DNA of 64,000 nt from Pseudooceanicola marinus (GCF_002786295.1 NZ_PGTC01000029.1:188064-252063); one strand, 5' to 3'. Positions 51,126 through 61,093 are shown, numbered from the stretch's first letter. Translations and numbers: made by a program. The notes: generated by a model not told the origin, from the letters alone.

Positions 51126-51854
51126 TTAAAATTCGAGGAGTAGCCCTCGTTCCCCCGAAAATATCGTTCGCATGTGAGAATCGAATTCGCTCCAACTGAT
51201 CACAGCACGGTTCCCGGCAATGCCGTGGTAATGGGAGCGTCCGTTGGACGTGGGAAAGGCCGCCCAAATCCGGGCCAGGTTCTCCATGAAGCGATGACGG
51301 CTGATTTCCCCATCCAGGAATGCAGGCAATCCGGCATCCACCAGAAGGATATCGGCCAACCGGTCCTGAACCTCGGGGGAAAACCGCGTGTCTTGATCGA
51401 CCCCCGCCTGCCGAACGACACTGTGCAGCGTCGTCGGAATGAATTGGTATCGCCCGATGGCATGGTGCTGGCCAGGGGTGCGATCAATCCAGTGGAATAT
51501 CTCACCAATCGTCATTTCAGTCGGCCGCTTGCCGGGTCTGATACGTGCGCCATACTGTACGGCGTCGTAGTCCTTGGGACCGGCATCTACCCAGCCGATC
51601 AACTGCCTGAGCCTGCCGACTTGAGAGCCAGAGGCGACAAAAGCCCGCCTGTTTTGCTGAAGAGCCGTATCTCGGGAAGGAGCCTTGAGATAGATACGAT
51701 CTTCCGGCCCGGGCGGGAACAGGGTGAAACCGAAATCCTTTCCAGAGAAGGCCTGATAATTTGCGAGCGAAAAAGGCTCGGCGGCAAGTTCTTTGCCTAG
51801 AGAAATCGTTGTCAGCGCGATGGCAAGGACGGCAGCATATCCTTTCCGTTTCAT
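51126..51854 (-). CDS. Exported lambda-lysozyme-like (GH104-type) protein
   Basis: A 242-residue protein with a signal peptide (MKRKGYAAVLAIALTTISLG). The C-terminal half contains QHHAIGRYQFIPTTLHSVVRQAGVD, close to the phage lambda R muramidase motif with GRYQF, and FSPEVQDRLADILLVDAG. The catalytic glutamate is expected in EIFHWIDRTPG. The N-terminal 90 residues are not recognised. Such enzymes cut peptidoglycan by transglycosylation, here in the periplasm. The start follows GGAGTGAGAC. It lies between the FlbD-like gene and the DUF11 operon, so local wall opening for assembling a surface structure is a possible role. Confidence 0.72.
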   Translation of the reverse strand: MKRKGYAAVLAIALTTISLGKELAAEPFSLANYQAFSGKDFGFTLFPPGPEDRIYLKAPSRDTALQQNRRAFVASGSQVGRLRQLIGWVDAGPKDYDAVQYGARIRPGKRPTEMTIGEIFHWIDRTPGQHHAIGRYQFIPTTLHSVVRQAGVDQDTRFSPEVQDRLADILLVDAGLPAFLDGEISRHRFMENLARIWAAFPTSNGRSHYHGIAGNRAVISWSEFDSHMRTIFSGERGLLLEF

Positions 51855-52012
51855 GTCTCACTCCATGTGTTGATCTAGCATGGAGCAATTGTGCCAACCC
51901 GCCTTCCCACTCTCACGGGTGCAGAGAGACAGTCGGAACCTCGAAAGTATATTCGGTGTCGCAACCCGGATATGACACTGCGCCTGAGTGCGCTCGACTT
52001 GCCTTTCGCTTC

Positions 52013-52054
52013 AAGAAAAGGGACCACGCCACTGATGCGCATGTGGCGTGGTCC
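52013..52054 (-). terminator. Terminator of the DUF11 surface operon
   Basis: GGACCACGCCAC (52021-52032) and GTGGCGTGGTCC (52043-52054) form a perfect 12-bp stem. On the minus strand it is followed by CTTTTCTT. It is the downstream end of the three-gene operon. Confidence 0.8.
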
Positions 52055-52073
52055 GCCCCGGGAAACTTTGAAA

Positions 52074-55000
52074 TCAGTTGCCCAGGAAGCCGTCGAGCTG
52101 GTCCCAAAGAGAGGTGTCGAGCAAGAGATTGAAGCGGAGATAGAAGCCTTCCTGATAAAGATCGCCGGCCCCGGGCATGCTCCGGTTCGACTTGTTGTAG
52201 CCCACGGCCAGGAGTGTGCCCTTACGGGGAGAGAAGCCGAACTCTGCGCCCAATCCACTTGCGGAACTGTCGCGGTCATCCCAGAGATGGGTTGCGTTCA
52301 ACCCGATCTGGAAGCGATCATCCCCGAACTCGTAATTCACTCCTGCCTGCAACAGCTGTGTGGTGGAGGCTGCGGAGACATCCGAACCGGTCGCGACACT
52401 CTGATGCTGACCTGCATATTTGCCATTCAGGCGCAGATCCTGATCAATCTCATAGGACGCGTCCACGGACCACAGATGGGTTTCCGAGCGGCCATAGCGC
52501 TCCTCGAGGCGGTGCTCGTACCAGGCCAGCACCTCGAGCCGCGGGTCGGCAACCGGTCGATAGGCAAGCCCGGCTCTTGTGCGCATACGAATGTGGTCCT
52601 CGCCGTTGCGCTGGTCGACTGCAAGTCGTGTCCGGCCCAGCACCGTCAGGTCCGGAGTGACCTCGCCTGCGAGGCCAAGGCTGGCATAATAGGTCTGGCC
52701 ACTCGGCTCGAACGTCGTTTCGAGATCGGCATCACCAACCCAGGCGCCATCGCCCGACTCCCATTTCGCACCAAACGCGACCGAGGTCAGTTCGTGCTCA
52801 TTGGTTTCCATCTGCCGCGAATGCTCCACGCCCAGAGTGAAGCTGGTCAGATCATTCGGCTTCCAGGTCGCCATGAGTGACTGGTTCAGGGTCGTCTCGA
52901 TCTCGTTCGCACCTCGGGAAAGCTCAGTCGACCCCTCCAGCCATTCATTCAGCTCATAGGAAAACCCCAGGACTGATCGGGTGATCACAGCCTCATCGCC
53001 AAAGGTCAGTTCAACTTCATTGTATGCACGCCAGCCTGGCTTCGGCTCCTTGTACATCCCCAGCGTCAATTCGGGATCGTGACCCTGTCCGGAGAGAGGA
53101 TAGCGCAGCCGCGCTTCAATGGTGGTGCCAGGCCGGGTCTTTGGCATCCAGTGGGCACCCAGAATGAGCGAGGTCGTGTCCTCGCGGGCGGTTCCCCGAC
53201 GGTCACGCTGATACTCGATCCCCAGATCACCGCGAAACTGCGGGCTGAAACGACGCGAGTAAAGCGCGTCGAGTGTCAGTCGATCAAATGAGTTGATCCT
53301 GTCACGGGTCCATTCGGCCCCGATCACCAGGTCACTCTTACGATCCAGCTCAAGACCATAGCTCAACCGGACCTGGCTTGTGCCTGGTCGTGCAAGCCCA
53401 CCATTTGCGGAAAAGTTATGTCCGGTATGGATTGCCTCGAACGTCAGCCGCTCGGTTTCGGAGATGAACTCATAGGACAGACGCGCAGCAGTGTCACGGA
53501 TCCCGTTTTCATCCTCGCTGTGCGCAACTTCTGCCTCCCACACACCACCATTACCACGATCATGGCGCAGATAGGCGGATTGCAGACGCTCCCGCGCCGG
53601 GTTCCCTTCCGGTGCGTCCGCGTGAACAGCGCGCGCACCAATCGTGGTCCGCTCGGTCACGGCATAGTTGACTTCTCCTCCATAAAGCCAATACCGCTCG
53701 CTCCCGGTTTCCTCGACCTCATAGGTCACGCGGATCGAGACAGGGTTGCCGTCCGCATCGAACTGTCGCACGGGAGCATCAAAAGTGATCGTGTCACGGA
53801 AGAAGTCGAGGAGGTAATCCGTGCCACGCCGCATCACGGTACTCGAGAGGATATCCCCGCCCTCTTCGTCCCGCACAACAATTTCCACGCGCTCAGAGCC
53901 GTCGACGTAGCCCTGCAGGTTCAGGTCATAGGGCCCCGAGACACCCCGTCCCGGAATTTCCACGACCATCTGTTCCTGTCCCGTACGAGCCGCAAAGACT
54001 GTCACGGAAACACGATCGTTCTCCCAGTGCGCCTTGGCACCGGTCGTGACCCTCCGCAGCCCTCCGAGCTTGAAGGCACTGGCTTCCGGCTCGATGGCGA
54101 TGTCGCCGTACAGCACGTAGGACCGCCCCTTCTCGACTTTGACGAATAGATTGCCAGAGGATTGCGCATCGGCCCCGCGCTCGGAGTTGTCGCCATAGAC
54201 GGGGTAATATTCATCTCCCCGAATGTCGCGAAACAGGCGGTCTTCAGTATCCCTGTCGGAGCTGTAGCGCAGGGTCAGTAGCGCATCGCCGCGGATTACG
54301 CCCTTGAGATAGATCTCTCCACGTAGGCCGGTGGCGGTGTCCTCGAATTCGCTGAACCCGTCTGGCGAAAGAATACCGCCTCCCGAACTCCCCAGTGAGA
54401 CCGCGCCCTCGATCACACCGACCAGAACGCGCTGATCGAGATCCGGAGTAAAAGTGATCCTCGCCTCAGCTTCGCCGAAGGTCCCTTTTACGCTTAGAAG
54501 ATCGGGACCCGCAGCTTGGGGCGGCGTCAGGTTGAATGTCGCCTCACCATTGTCGATATATGCCTGAACGCCCGGGGTGCCAGGTCGAATGTCCGTCACG
54601 TCCCACAGCGCATTGCGTGCGGTCAGCGTCACCGTGCCCGAGGCTGGAACCGGCAGCCCTCGGGCGTCGAGCACACGCACGACTACGGGCACGGCCGAGG
54701 CCGGGTTCGCCGGCGCGGTTTCAGGCAGGATGATCTCGAAGCGTGCCGGATCGCCCGGGGCCATCATCCGGATTTCCTCGCGCACGCGCTCGATGCCAAA
54801 GCCATCGCGCCCCACCAGCGTCAACCGGTTTTCGCCTGCGTCGAGCTTGACCGCCACATAGTCGAGCGCCTGCACGTTCCCCTTCTCCCAGGAACTGCGC
54901 TCGCCCACGCGGTCTGTCCCAAGCTCCCGACCGTTCAGCAGAAGAGACAGGTTCAGGTCGGCCTTCCCTTTGATCCGGATGCTGACCGTCCGACGGCTCA

Positions 55001-57800
55001 GCACCGCGCCTTCTGCCAGGTCAATGAACCCTGGTGCATTGTCAAGAGACCGGATCAGGCTGTCGAGGGGTTGGAGACGTGCGGCCATCGCCGCCTTTTG
55101 CGGTAGCGTCTCGGGCAACTCTGCCGCATCGGCCCCGACAAGCATATCCGGGGTGAGCTGCGTCGTGGTTGCGATACCCGCTTCGCTGCGTGACGCCCGC
55201 ACCGGGGCGCGGCTGGCCTCAATCGGCAAATCGCCGACAATGCCGGAGCGAAGCGATCCGGCTTGTTCGAAACGATCACGACGCAAGTCGATCTCCGCAA
55301 GCGCCTCAGGCGTACAAGCTTCGACAGCGAAATGTTCGGCGCGCAGTTCTCCCTTGCGCAGCGGCACGATGCGCGATCCGCCCCGGCGCAGATCATTGGT
55401 ACGCGTCACGTAGACTGCGGTCCCCACTGGCAATGTCTGTTCCTGCACCACGAATGCATGGGTCACGGGACGCAACCCATAGAGCGAGTATTTTCCGTTG
55501 ATATCGGTAACGACCGAGAGGCCCTCCTGCGTTACGATGCGCACACCGGGAATGCCGGGCTCGTCAATGCCGCCGCGAATGCCGTTGCGATCGCAATCCA
55601 TAAAGACAGAGCCCACCACGGTCCCCTCGCGGGCAAAGACGCCGCCGGAATTGTCCAGGCGCACGACTGCGCGCGCCAGAGGCGATTGCCGCAAAGTTCC
55701 CGTTCCTGCCTGGCGACCACTGAGGATTGCCGTATTTTCGTTGCGGCCCTCGCGGGCGGCAGCCGTGAACAGCATCACGTAGCTGAGCTCGTGGCGGGCC
55801 AGGGGTTCGATGGTGCCCAAATCATGCAACAGATCGCCTGCGGCATCGCGGCGCGGATCCGCATGCCGGACACCATCCAGCGTTACGGAACCCTCTACCA
55901 GCTGTGCACCATATGGGGGGCGGTCCATCAGCTCGGCACCGATCAGCGCCTGGTCCATATTGTTGGACAGGGTCAACGTGTAGGTTACGAATTCCCCCTG
56001 CGAAATGCGATCCCGGTCAGAGGCCTTCGTCAAAGCGAGAGGCACTCCGTAGTGGGGATCGACAGGAACGTCGGAGACAAACAGTGCCCCGCCTGAATGC
56101 TGGAAGGCAGCTCCATACCCGGCATCGGCCACATTCCGTCCGAACCCGGCAAAATCCACCCGCACCGAAGGGTATTCCCAAGCGGGCGTCTCGACCAGAA
56201 CGTAGCGATAGTCTCCTGCAGAGACTTCACCGAAGGCAAAGAAGCCGCGCGGATCGGTCTCGGTTCTCGCAATTTCGCGTCCGGTGATCGCGTCGACCAG
56301 TGCAATCGTGCCGCCCTCGACGGACGCATTGGTCAGCGAATTGAACAGGAAGTTCCCCGGCGAAACCAGCAGCACATCCTCAAGCATGCCCTCGCCACAG
56401 CTCGCCGTCGCGATAATCTGGTCGCCATTATCGGTGGCCATGACCTGATCGCCTGGGAGAACACGATTCATCCGGGCAAGCGGGATCGCCGTGGTCAGGA
56501 ACACCCCGGTGTTCGCAGCCGTCTCGGTCGCAATGACGGTTTCGACGTCGCCGGTCGTGGCGCTGCGCAGCGTAATCGAAACCGTCTCGATGGCATTCGC
56601 CTGATTGCACGCTCCCGCAGTCAGACGCAGACGGCTATCTTCACCCGGCTGACCGATGTCCTCATCTTCCCCGGTTGTGGGGTCTACAAAAGACAGCAGC
56701 CCCCCATGTGTTCCGTCTTGCGAAAAAATCGTTGTGTTGGACCTTTGAACAGCTTCGGCGCCCAGATAGGTTTCCGCCGTGTTCCGAACCGTGACGTTCC
56801 CCAGAATCTGCGGCACGCGCACGGCGAAGACCGGATCACTAGAGCGACCGACCGGAAAATCCCCTTCGTGGAAAAACGCAACCGCGTCGATTTCGTCAGC
56901 TGCGGGAGCCACCCGTTGGAAGTCGTTCGGGCCGTCACCGCGCTGATGGTAGAGCGGCGTCATGCCGCCTTCGGAAACCACCGAATGGAAGATGCTGTTC
57001 AGGGGAATGCGGTCTCTGACCAGAACACCCCGCGCAGCCTGTCCGTCGATGCGCAGCAGGCCGCCATCGATCTCGGCATACCCAGGGATGGTCTGTTCGG
57101 AGTTATTGCGCAAACGCAGGGTGTATTCGAGAAGAACATCTTCATCGGCCTGACGGATTGTCTGGAGCTTTTCCAGCTCTAGGCCGGCGCTCACAATTTC
57201 GGTCCGGCCGGAAGCTTCGCCAGTCAAGACGGCGTCCGCCGCGCCGTCCGGGGTGGCGTTCACAAGCAGAACCGACCCTAGCGTTTGACCCGTAACAGCC
57301 GCAGTCGAGACCGCAAACTCGTAGATCAACGGGATCATATCACCGGGTGTCAGTGCAATCTGCGTGGTCGCAGTCAGTTCCTGATCACCTGAATCAATAA
57401 CACCGTTGCCATTGATGTCCCGCACCAGTCTTCCATCCAGCGTGAGCATCGGCAGGTTCCGGCCCTCAACGCGCAGGGTCGCGGCAAGGCCCGTATTCCC
57501 GGTGTTCGCGACCTCGAAATAGTACTGGCCGATCGCGCCGCGTGACAGGTCCAGTTCGGTGAAGCCTTGAACCGAGATATCCGGAACGGCAGTGACCAGG
57601 GCTTCGACGGCGTTGGAGCGGACGGTCTCGACAATGCCCAGTCGAGGATTGAAATATGTGGTCTCTGCAATGTTGCGGATGATGGTCCCTGCAGGTGCGG
57701 GCGCTGCCGCTGCGGTGCCGGGGACGAGAACAGAGATAAGTGCGGCAGTCCGGATCGTTTTGCCTGCGCACAGGGAGACCGTTTGAAGAAAACCGCGCAT
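52074..57800 (-). CDS. Giant outer-membrane protein: DUF11-like repeats, SdrD-B-like domain, C-terminal beta barrel
   Basis: A 1908-residue exported protein (signal peptide within residues 1-33, ALISVLVPGTAAAA). The N-terminal two-fifths carries beta-sandwich repeats of the DUF11 type (e.g. ISQGEFVTYTLTLSNNMDQA near 595). Near 727-770 lies an SdrD-B-like unit with DCDRNGIRGGIDEPGIPGV and TDINGKYSLYGL. A middle region contains YYPVYGDNSERG. From about 1370 to the end, alternating amphipathic strands with Arg/Glu/Tyr pairs indicate an outer-membrane barrel. The start has GGAGCGAGCTG upstream. The layout suggests surface presentation through or on the outer membrane; no catalytic motif is seen. 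Confidence 0.75.
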   Translation of the reverse strand: MRGFLQTVSLCAGKTIRTAALISVLVPGTAAAAPAPAGTIIRNIAETTYFNPRLGIVETVRSNAVEALVTAVPDISVQGFTELDLSRGAIGQYYFEVANTGNTGLAATLRVEGRNLPMLTLDGRLVRDINGNGVIDSGDQELTATTQIALTPGDMIPLIYEFAVSTAAVTGQTLGSVLLVNATPDGAADAVLTGEASGRTEIVSAGLELEKLQTIRQADEDVLLEYTLRLRNNSEQTIPGYAEIDGGLLRIDGQAARGVLVRDRIPLNSIFHSVVSEGGMTPLYHQRGDGPNDFQRVAPAADEIDAVAFFHEGDFPVGRSSDPVFAVRVPQILGNVTVRNTAETYLGAEAVQRSNTTIFSQDGTHGGLLSFVDPTTGEDEDIGQPGEDSRLRLTAGACNQANAIETVSITLRSATTGDVETVIATETAANTGVFLTTAIPLARMNRVLPGDQVMATDNGDQIIATASCGEGMLEDVLLVSPGNFLFNSLTNASVEGGTIALVDAITGREIARTETDPRGFFAFGEVSAGDYRYVLVETPAWEYPSVRVDFAGFGRNVADAGYGAAFQHSGGALFVSDVPVDPHYGVPLALTKASDRDRISQGEFVTYTLTLSNNMDQALIGAELMDRPPYGAQLVEGSVTLDGVRHADPRRDAAGDLLHDLGTIEPLARHELSYVMLFTAAAREGRNENTAILSGRQAGTGTLRQSPLARAVVRLDNSGGVFAREGTVVGSVFMDCDRNGIRGGIDEPGIPGVRIVTQEGLSVVTDINGKYSLYGLRPVTHAFVVQEQTLPVGTAVYVTRTNDLRRGGSRIVPLRKGELRAEHFAVEACTPEALAEIDLRRDRFEQAGSLRSGIVGDLPIEASRAPVRASRSEAGIATTTQLTPDMLVGADAAELPETLPQKAAMAARLQPLDSLIRSLDNAPGFIDLAEGAVLSRRTVSIRIKGKADLNLSLLLNGRELGTDRVGERSSWEKGNVQALDYVAVKLDAGENRLTLVGRDGFGIERVREEIRMMAPGDPARFEIILPETAPANPASAVPVVVRVLDARGLPVPASGTVTLTARNALWDVTDIRPGTPGVQAYIDNGEATFNLTPPQAAGPDLLSVKGTFGEAEARITFTPDLDQRVLVGVIEGAVSLGSSGGGILSPDGFSEFEDTATGLRGEIYLKGVIRGDALLTLRYSSDRDTEDRLFRDIRGDEYYPVYGDNSERGADAQSSGNLFVKVEKGRSYVLYGDIAIEPEASAFKLGGLRRVTTGAKAHWENDRVSVTVFAARTGQEQMVVEIPGRGVSGPYDLNLQGYVDGSERVEIVVRDEEGGDILSSTVMRRGTDYLLDFFRDTITFDAPVRQFDADGNPVSIRVTYEVEETGSERYWLYGGEVNYAVTERTTIGARAVHADAPEGNPARERLQSAYLRHDRGNGGVWEAEVAHSEDENGIRDTAARLSYEFISETERLTFEAIHTGHNFSANGGLARPGTSQVRLSYGLELDRKSDLVIGAEWTRDRINSFDRLTLDALYSRRFSPQFRGDLGIEYQRDRRGTAREDTTSLILGAHWMPKTRPGTTIEARLRYPLSGQGHDPELTLGMYKEPKPGWRAYNEVELTFGDEAVITRSVLGFSYELNEWLEGSTELSRGANEIETTLNQSLMATWKPNDLTSFTLGVEHSRQMETNEHELTSVAFGAKWESGDGAWVGDADLETTFEPSGQTYYASLGLAGEVTPDLTVLGRTRLAVDQRNGEDHIRMRTRAGLAYRPVADPRLEVLAWYEHRLEERYGRSETHLWSVDASYEIDQDLRLNGKYAGQHQSVATGSDVSAASTTQLLQAGVNYEFGDDRFQIGLNATHLWDDRDSSASGLGAEFGFSPRKGTLLAVGYNKSNRSMPGAGDLYQEGFYLRFNLLLDTSLWDQLDGFLGN

Positions 57801-57839
57801 CAGCTCGCTCCATGAAACAGATGAAAATTTGGGAAAGGT

Positions 57840-57881
57840 GGCACCCTCGGGGTCGGGAGGGAGACGGACCCCGAGGGTGCC
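57840..57881 (-). terminator. 15-bp hairpin between the 879- and 1908-residue genes
   Basis: GGCACCCTCGGGGTC (57840-57854) and GACCCCGAGGGTGCC (57867-57881) form a perfect 15-bp stem with a 12-base loop, 10 bases after the stop of the upstream gene. A moderate T-rich run follows on the minus strand. It is likely an internal attenuator. Confidence 0.75.
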
Positions 57882-57890
57882 TTGGCTCGC

Positions 57891-60530
57891 TTAGTCGTTC
57901 ACGCGGACCGTGAACTCGAGCCGGGCGAACCCACCGGGGAGAACCGTGCCATGCTCGCTCGACACGTTGCTGGGCGTCACCACCGAAGTGCTGCCGGCCG
58001 GGAAGAGGCTTTCGGAGCAGGCACCACCGCAATCGGTGATCGTGGTATACGCCGGCGCCGCATCCGAGATGGTCACCTCAGTTGCTTGAGACGCACCGGT
58101 GTTCTCGGCTTCGACCATGTAGCGAATGCACTGACCGGGTTCGACGTCCTGACGGTTCTTGGTGAACATCCCCACCGAGCCGTCGCAATTGGCGTCGATG
58201 TATTGGTATTTGGTCAGCGTCATGTCGCCCGAGATGATCACGATCCGATCCTCGACCGCGTTGTCAGCGGTGTCGGCATCGGTCGCGGTCCCGGCATTGA
58301 GCGACGAGCCTAGGGTAAGGGTGCCGATCTCAGTCAGACCCGTGGTCGAAGTGGACGGGGTCTGCACGCGGTAGATCACCGAGATGCTTTCACCCGGGGC
58401 CAGCCCGTTGACGCCGGCAGAGATACCGTCGGTCAGATCGTTGAAGTTGTCGATCACCGGTTCAGATGCATCGACGACCCCGTTGCCGTTCTGGTCCCAG
58501 AAGATCGCGCCCGAGAAGTTCGACAGGCCGCTTTCGGTGATAGAACCCTCGGTGATGGCGACGTTGCCGTCGTTGGTGATGGTGTGCAGAAGCTCCACGA
58601 TACCGCCGGGCGCCGCCTGCGCGCTCTGGTCATCGATGATCTGAACATCATAGATCTCGTTCACGGACACCTGGTTGACGATCCTGTCACCCTGCCCCGA
58701 AACCGAGGACACCAGCGCGATGTCCACCAGCGTATCGCCCGGTGCAGCATCGTCAGTCGGGGTCACGATGACCTGGAAGCTCTGGCTGCCGCCGGCGGGG
58801 ATGGTGCCGGTGTTGGTGACCACGCTGCCGTCGGCGAGGCGGAATTCGACGGTCCAGCCGTCAGGCAGCGGCTGCGCAAGCGACAGGTTGTAGCTGTCGG
58901 ACACCGGCCCCTCGTTCTGCACAACCATGTCGAAGACGACGGGCTGGCCGGGATCGGTCGCGGTGCTCACCCAGGGCGACCCGCCACTGGTCGGAGAAGC
59001 GCCATCGCCTTCGGAGCCCGCGACGCTGTTCTCGAGGTCTACCGAGGCGGCAAGCACTGCACCGGAAAACTCTGCCGTCGAGATATCGGTAACGCCAGAG
59101 CCGTCCGACGTGGTGGTGATCGTCGCCGTGTAGTTGGTGGTCGGAGTCGGCGCCAGGTCAGTGGGCAGCGTCGCGATCAGGGTGACCTTGGCGCTTTCAC
59201 CGATGCCAAGCGGCCCGATCGAGCCGATGACCGGCGTAACCCCGTCGGAGCCGACGAAGCGGAAGGTCGTTCCCGCCGGGAAATCGACATTCGACACGTC
59301 GAGCGAAAGGCTGTCGGCCTCGTTCGACAGGTTGGTCAGCACGAATTCCTGACGGATCACACCACCCTGGTAGACATCACCGCTTTCGGTGACGATATCG
59401 TTGTTGGCCGCGTCGTCATCGGTGGCCGATGCAATGGCCGGATTGGCAGAACCGTCCGCGTTGATCGCGGTATCGGCGACGGCGACGGCATATTGGTTGT
59501 CGACCGTGATCGACGCCGTGTTCGACGGCGGGAACGCCGCGCCATCGACTTCCTGCGTCGCCGTGTTCGTGATGACGCCGGCATTCGCAGTGCTGGCCAC
59601 GACAGCCTGGAAGGTCACGCTGCCCGACCGGCCCGAACCGACCGAGGACAGGGTAAAGTTGACGGTCTGGGAGTCGTCGTAGTCCCAGGCGATGGTCTCG
59701 CCGCCGCCGTTGGTGGCGTCGACCGCTGTCGACGCGTTGTCGTCGTCCAGCGCGCCTGCGGCATCCGACCAGGTCGCGGACCCTGGCACGTAAACGAGGT
59801 TACCGTCTAGGATGTCCTGAACCACGTAGTTGTTCGCGGCTTGCAGGCCCGTGCTGGAGTAGGTCAGCGTGATGGTGACCGTGTCGCCCGCATCGACGAT
59901 GCCCGGGTTTCCGCCGGAGGCCGCGTCAGCCACCATCGACTTGACCAGTTCCACGATCGCGCCGTTCGAGATGGTCAGCGTGTCGGTGTTGGTGGCCGAA
60001 ACCGCCCCGTCCAGAGCCGAGACCGAAGTGATGGTGATCGTGTCGGACCCGGTCGCGGTCGAAGGCACAGACGCCTCGATCACAACGCCGAACTGTTCGC
60101 CGGGTGCCAGGGCCGGGGTGCTGGTGATCGGGGTCGCGCTGTCGGCGATACCGTCCATGTTGGCGTCCGGGTAGAACACCAGCGCCGAGGTGTCGAGGGT
60201 GCCGGTGTCGGTTTCGACGGCAGTCAGCGCAAAGCTGTCCGGGCCGTTGCCTTCGTTGGTGACGATATGCGGCAGGAACGCCTTGCCGCCCGGGGCGATG
60301 GTCTCGTTGTTGTCCGAGGTGAGGGTCACGCCCGCCACCTGTTGAACGATCGTTTCGACAGTGTTCGAAGTCACGGTGATCGTGTCACCAGCCGAATTGG
60401 TATAGGTCGCCACGGCCTGGTTGCCGATGACCGAACCGGCCTCCGGCGCCGCAGCATAAGCGGCCGCGCCCAGAACGGCACTCACAGCCACCGCGCTTGC
60501 CGAACGCATGAAAAGAGATTGATAAGACAC
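57891..60530 (-). CDS. Exported DUF11-repeat surface protein
   Basis: An 879-residue protein with signal peptide (ASAVAVSAVLGAAAYA, cleavage near residue 28). It is made of beta-sandwich repeats of the DUF11/conserved-repeat type. Each has a P-G-x-T/S-hydrophobic stretch and T-N-x-G-N turns (IVTNEGNGPDSFAL, IVDAGDTVTITLTYSSTG, FDMVVQNEGPVSDSYNL, LLHTITNDGNVAI). It is Asp/Ala/Gly/Ser/Thr-rich, acidic and nearly cysteine-free. There is no membrane anchor or LPXTG motif. The start is GTG at 60530 with GAGGAG eight bases upstream. It probably forms the fibre or layer part of the structure whose barrel protein is encoded next. Confidence 0.8.
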   Translation of the reverse strand: MSYQSLFMRSASAVAVSAVLGAAAYAAAPEAGSVIGNQAVATYTNSAGDTITVTSNTVETIVQQVAGVTLTSDNNETIAPGGKAFLPHIVTNEGNGPDSFALTAVETDTGTLDTSALVFYPDANMDGIADSATPITSTPALAPGEQFGVVIEASVPSTATGSDTITITSVSALDGAVSATNTDTLTISNGAIVELVKSMVADAASGGNPGIVDAGDTVTITLTYSSTGLQAANNYVVQDILDGNLVYVPGSATWSDAAGALDDDNASTAVDATNGGGETIAWDYDDSQTVNFTLSSVGSGRSGSVTFQAVVASTANAGVITNTATQEVDGAAFPPSNTASITVDNQYAVAVADTAINADGSANPAIASATDDDAANNDIVTESGDVYQGGVIRQEFVLTNLSNEADSLSLDVSNVDFPAGTTFRFVGSDGVTPVIGSIGPLGIGESAKVTLIATLPTDLAPTPTTNYTATITTTSDGSGVTDISTAEFSGAVLAASVDLENSVAGSEGDGASPTSGGSPWVSTATDPGQPVVFDMVVQNEGPVSDSYNLSLAQPLPDGWTVEFRLADGSVVTNTGTIPAGGSQSFQVIVTPTDDAAPGDTLVDIALVSSVSGQGDRIVNQVSVNEIYDVQIIDDQSAQAAPGGIVELLHTITNDGNVAITEGSITESGLSNFSGAIFWDQNGNGVVDASEPVIDNFNDLTDGISAGVNGLAPGESISVIYRVQTPSTSTTGLTEIGTLTLGSSLNAGTATDADTADNAVEDRIVIISGDMTLTKYQYIDANCDGSVGMFTKNRQDVEPGQCIRYMVEAENTGASQATEVTISDAAPAYTTITDCGGACSESLFPAGSTSVVTPSNVSSEHGTVLPGGFARLEFTVRVND

Positions 60531-60580
60531 TGTATTAGCTCCTCAGTTCCAGATTTCGAGATATGTTGGGGCGGGCGCGA

Positions 60581-61093
60581 TCAGTTCACGCGGACGCGGT
60601 AGGTGTTCAGGGCGACGTCATCGGCCTCGAGCGGCTCGGACAGGGTCCAGCGCACGGCCGTAATATCGGCCTCGGGCAGCGGCTCCTCACGCAGCACGCC
60701 ATCCTCAGCCAGGACCTTGCGCACAGCGGGAAGTGTCGACCATTCGAGGCCCTCCTGCTTGGGATCGAGCTCGGCCTGCACCTCGAAGACGGCGGGGATC
60801 GAACTGCTCTGGCCGTCGAGGGTCAGGGAGACCCCTGCGGGAACAGGCGCCTGGACGACGAGCCCCGAGAGATCTTCGTCAGTCCCGTTCTCGTGCCGGA
60901 TCTGATATTGAATCACTTCCCCAGGGCGAACGCTGTCCCGCTCGACGAGATCTTCGGCACCGTCTTGGGTCACCTCGACCACACGGAATGAAAAGTCGCT
61001 GACCAGGGACTCGGCGTGGGCCGTACCACCGATCAGGACGAGAGCAATCCCGGCAGCCGCGGCTCGGGAAAGCTTGGAGGTTTGGATAAACAT
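60581..61093 (-). CDS. Small exported DUF11-like protein
   Basis: A 170-residue protein with a signal peptide (AAAAGIALVLIGGTAHAES, cleavage near residue 28). The mature part is one DUF11-like domain (DSVRPGEVIQYQIRHENGTD, VQAPVPAGVSLTLDG) plus a C-terminal extension. It is the first gene of the operon with the 879- and 1908-residue proteins. The start at 61093 follows AAGGGAAGACATCC and avoids a longer frame with no ribosome-binding site. Size and position suggest an accessory or minor subunit of the surface structure. Confidence 0.78.
   Translation of the reverse strand: MFIQTSKLSRAAAAGIALVLIGGTAHAESLVSDFSFRVVEVTQDGAEDLVERDSVRPGEVIQYQIRHENGTDEDLSGLVVQAPVPAGVSLTLDGQSSSIPAVFEVQAELDPKQEGLEWSTLPAVRKVLAEDGVLREEPLPEADITAVRWTLSEPLEADDVALNTYRVRVN

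Noticed and set aside
51891-52880. A 329-codon plus-strand frame over the end of the giant surface protein gene
   Set aside because: It is antisense to the 1908-residue protein and crosses its terminator; no domain is recognisable.
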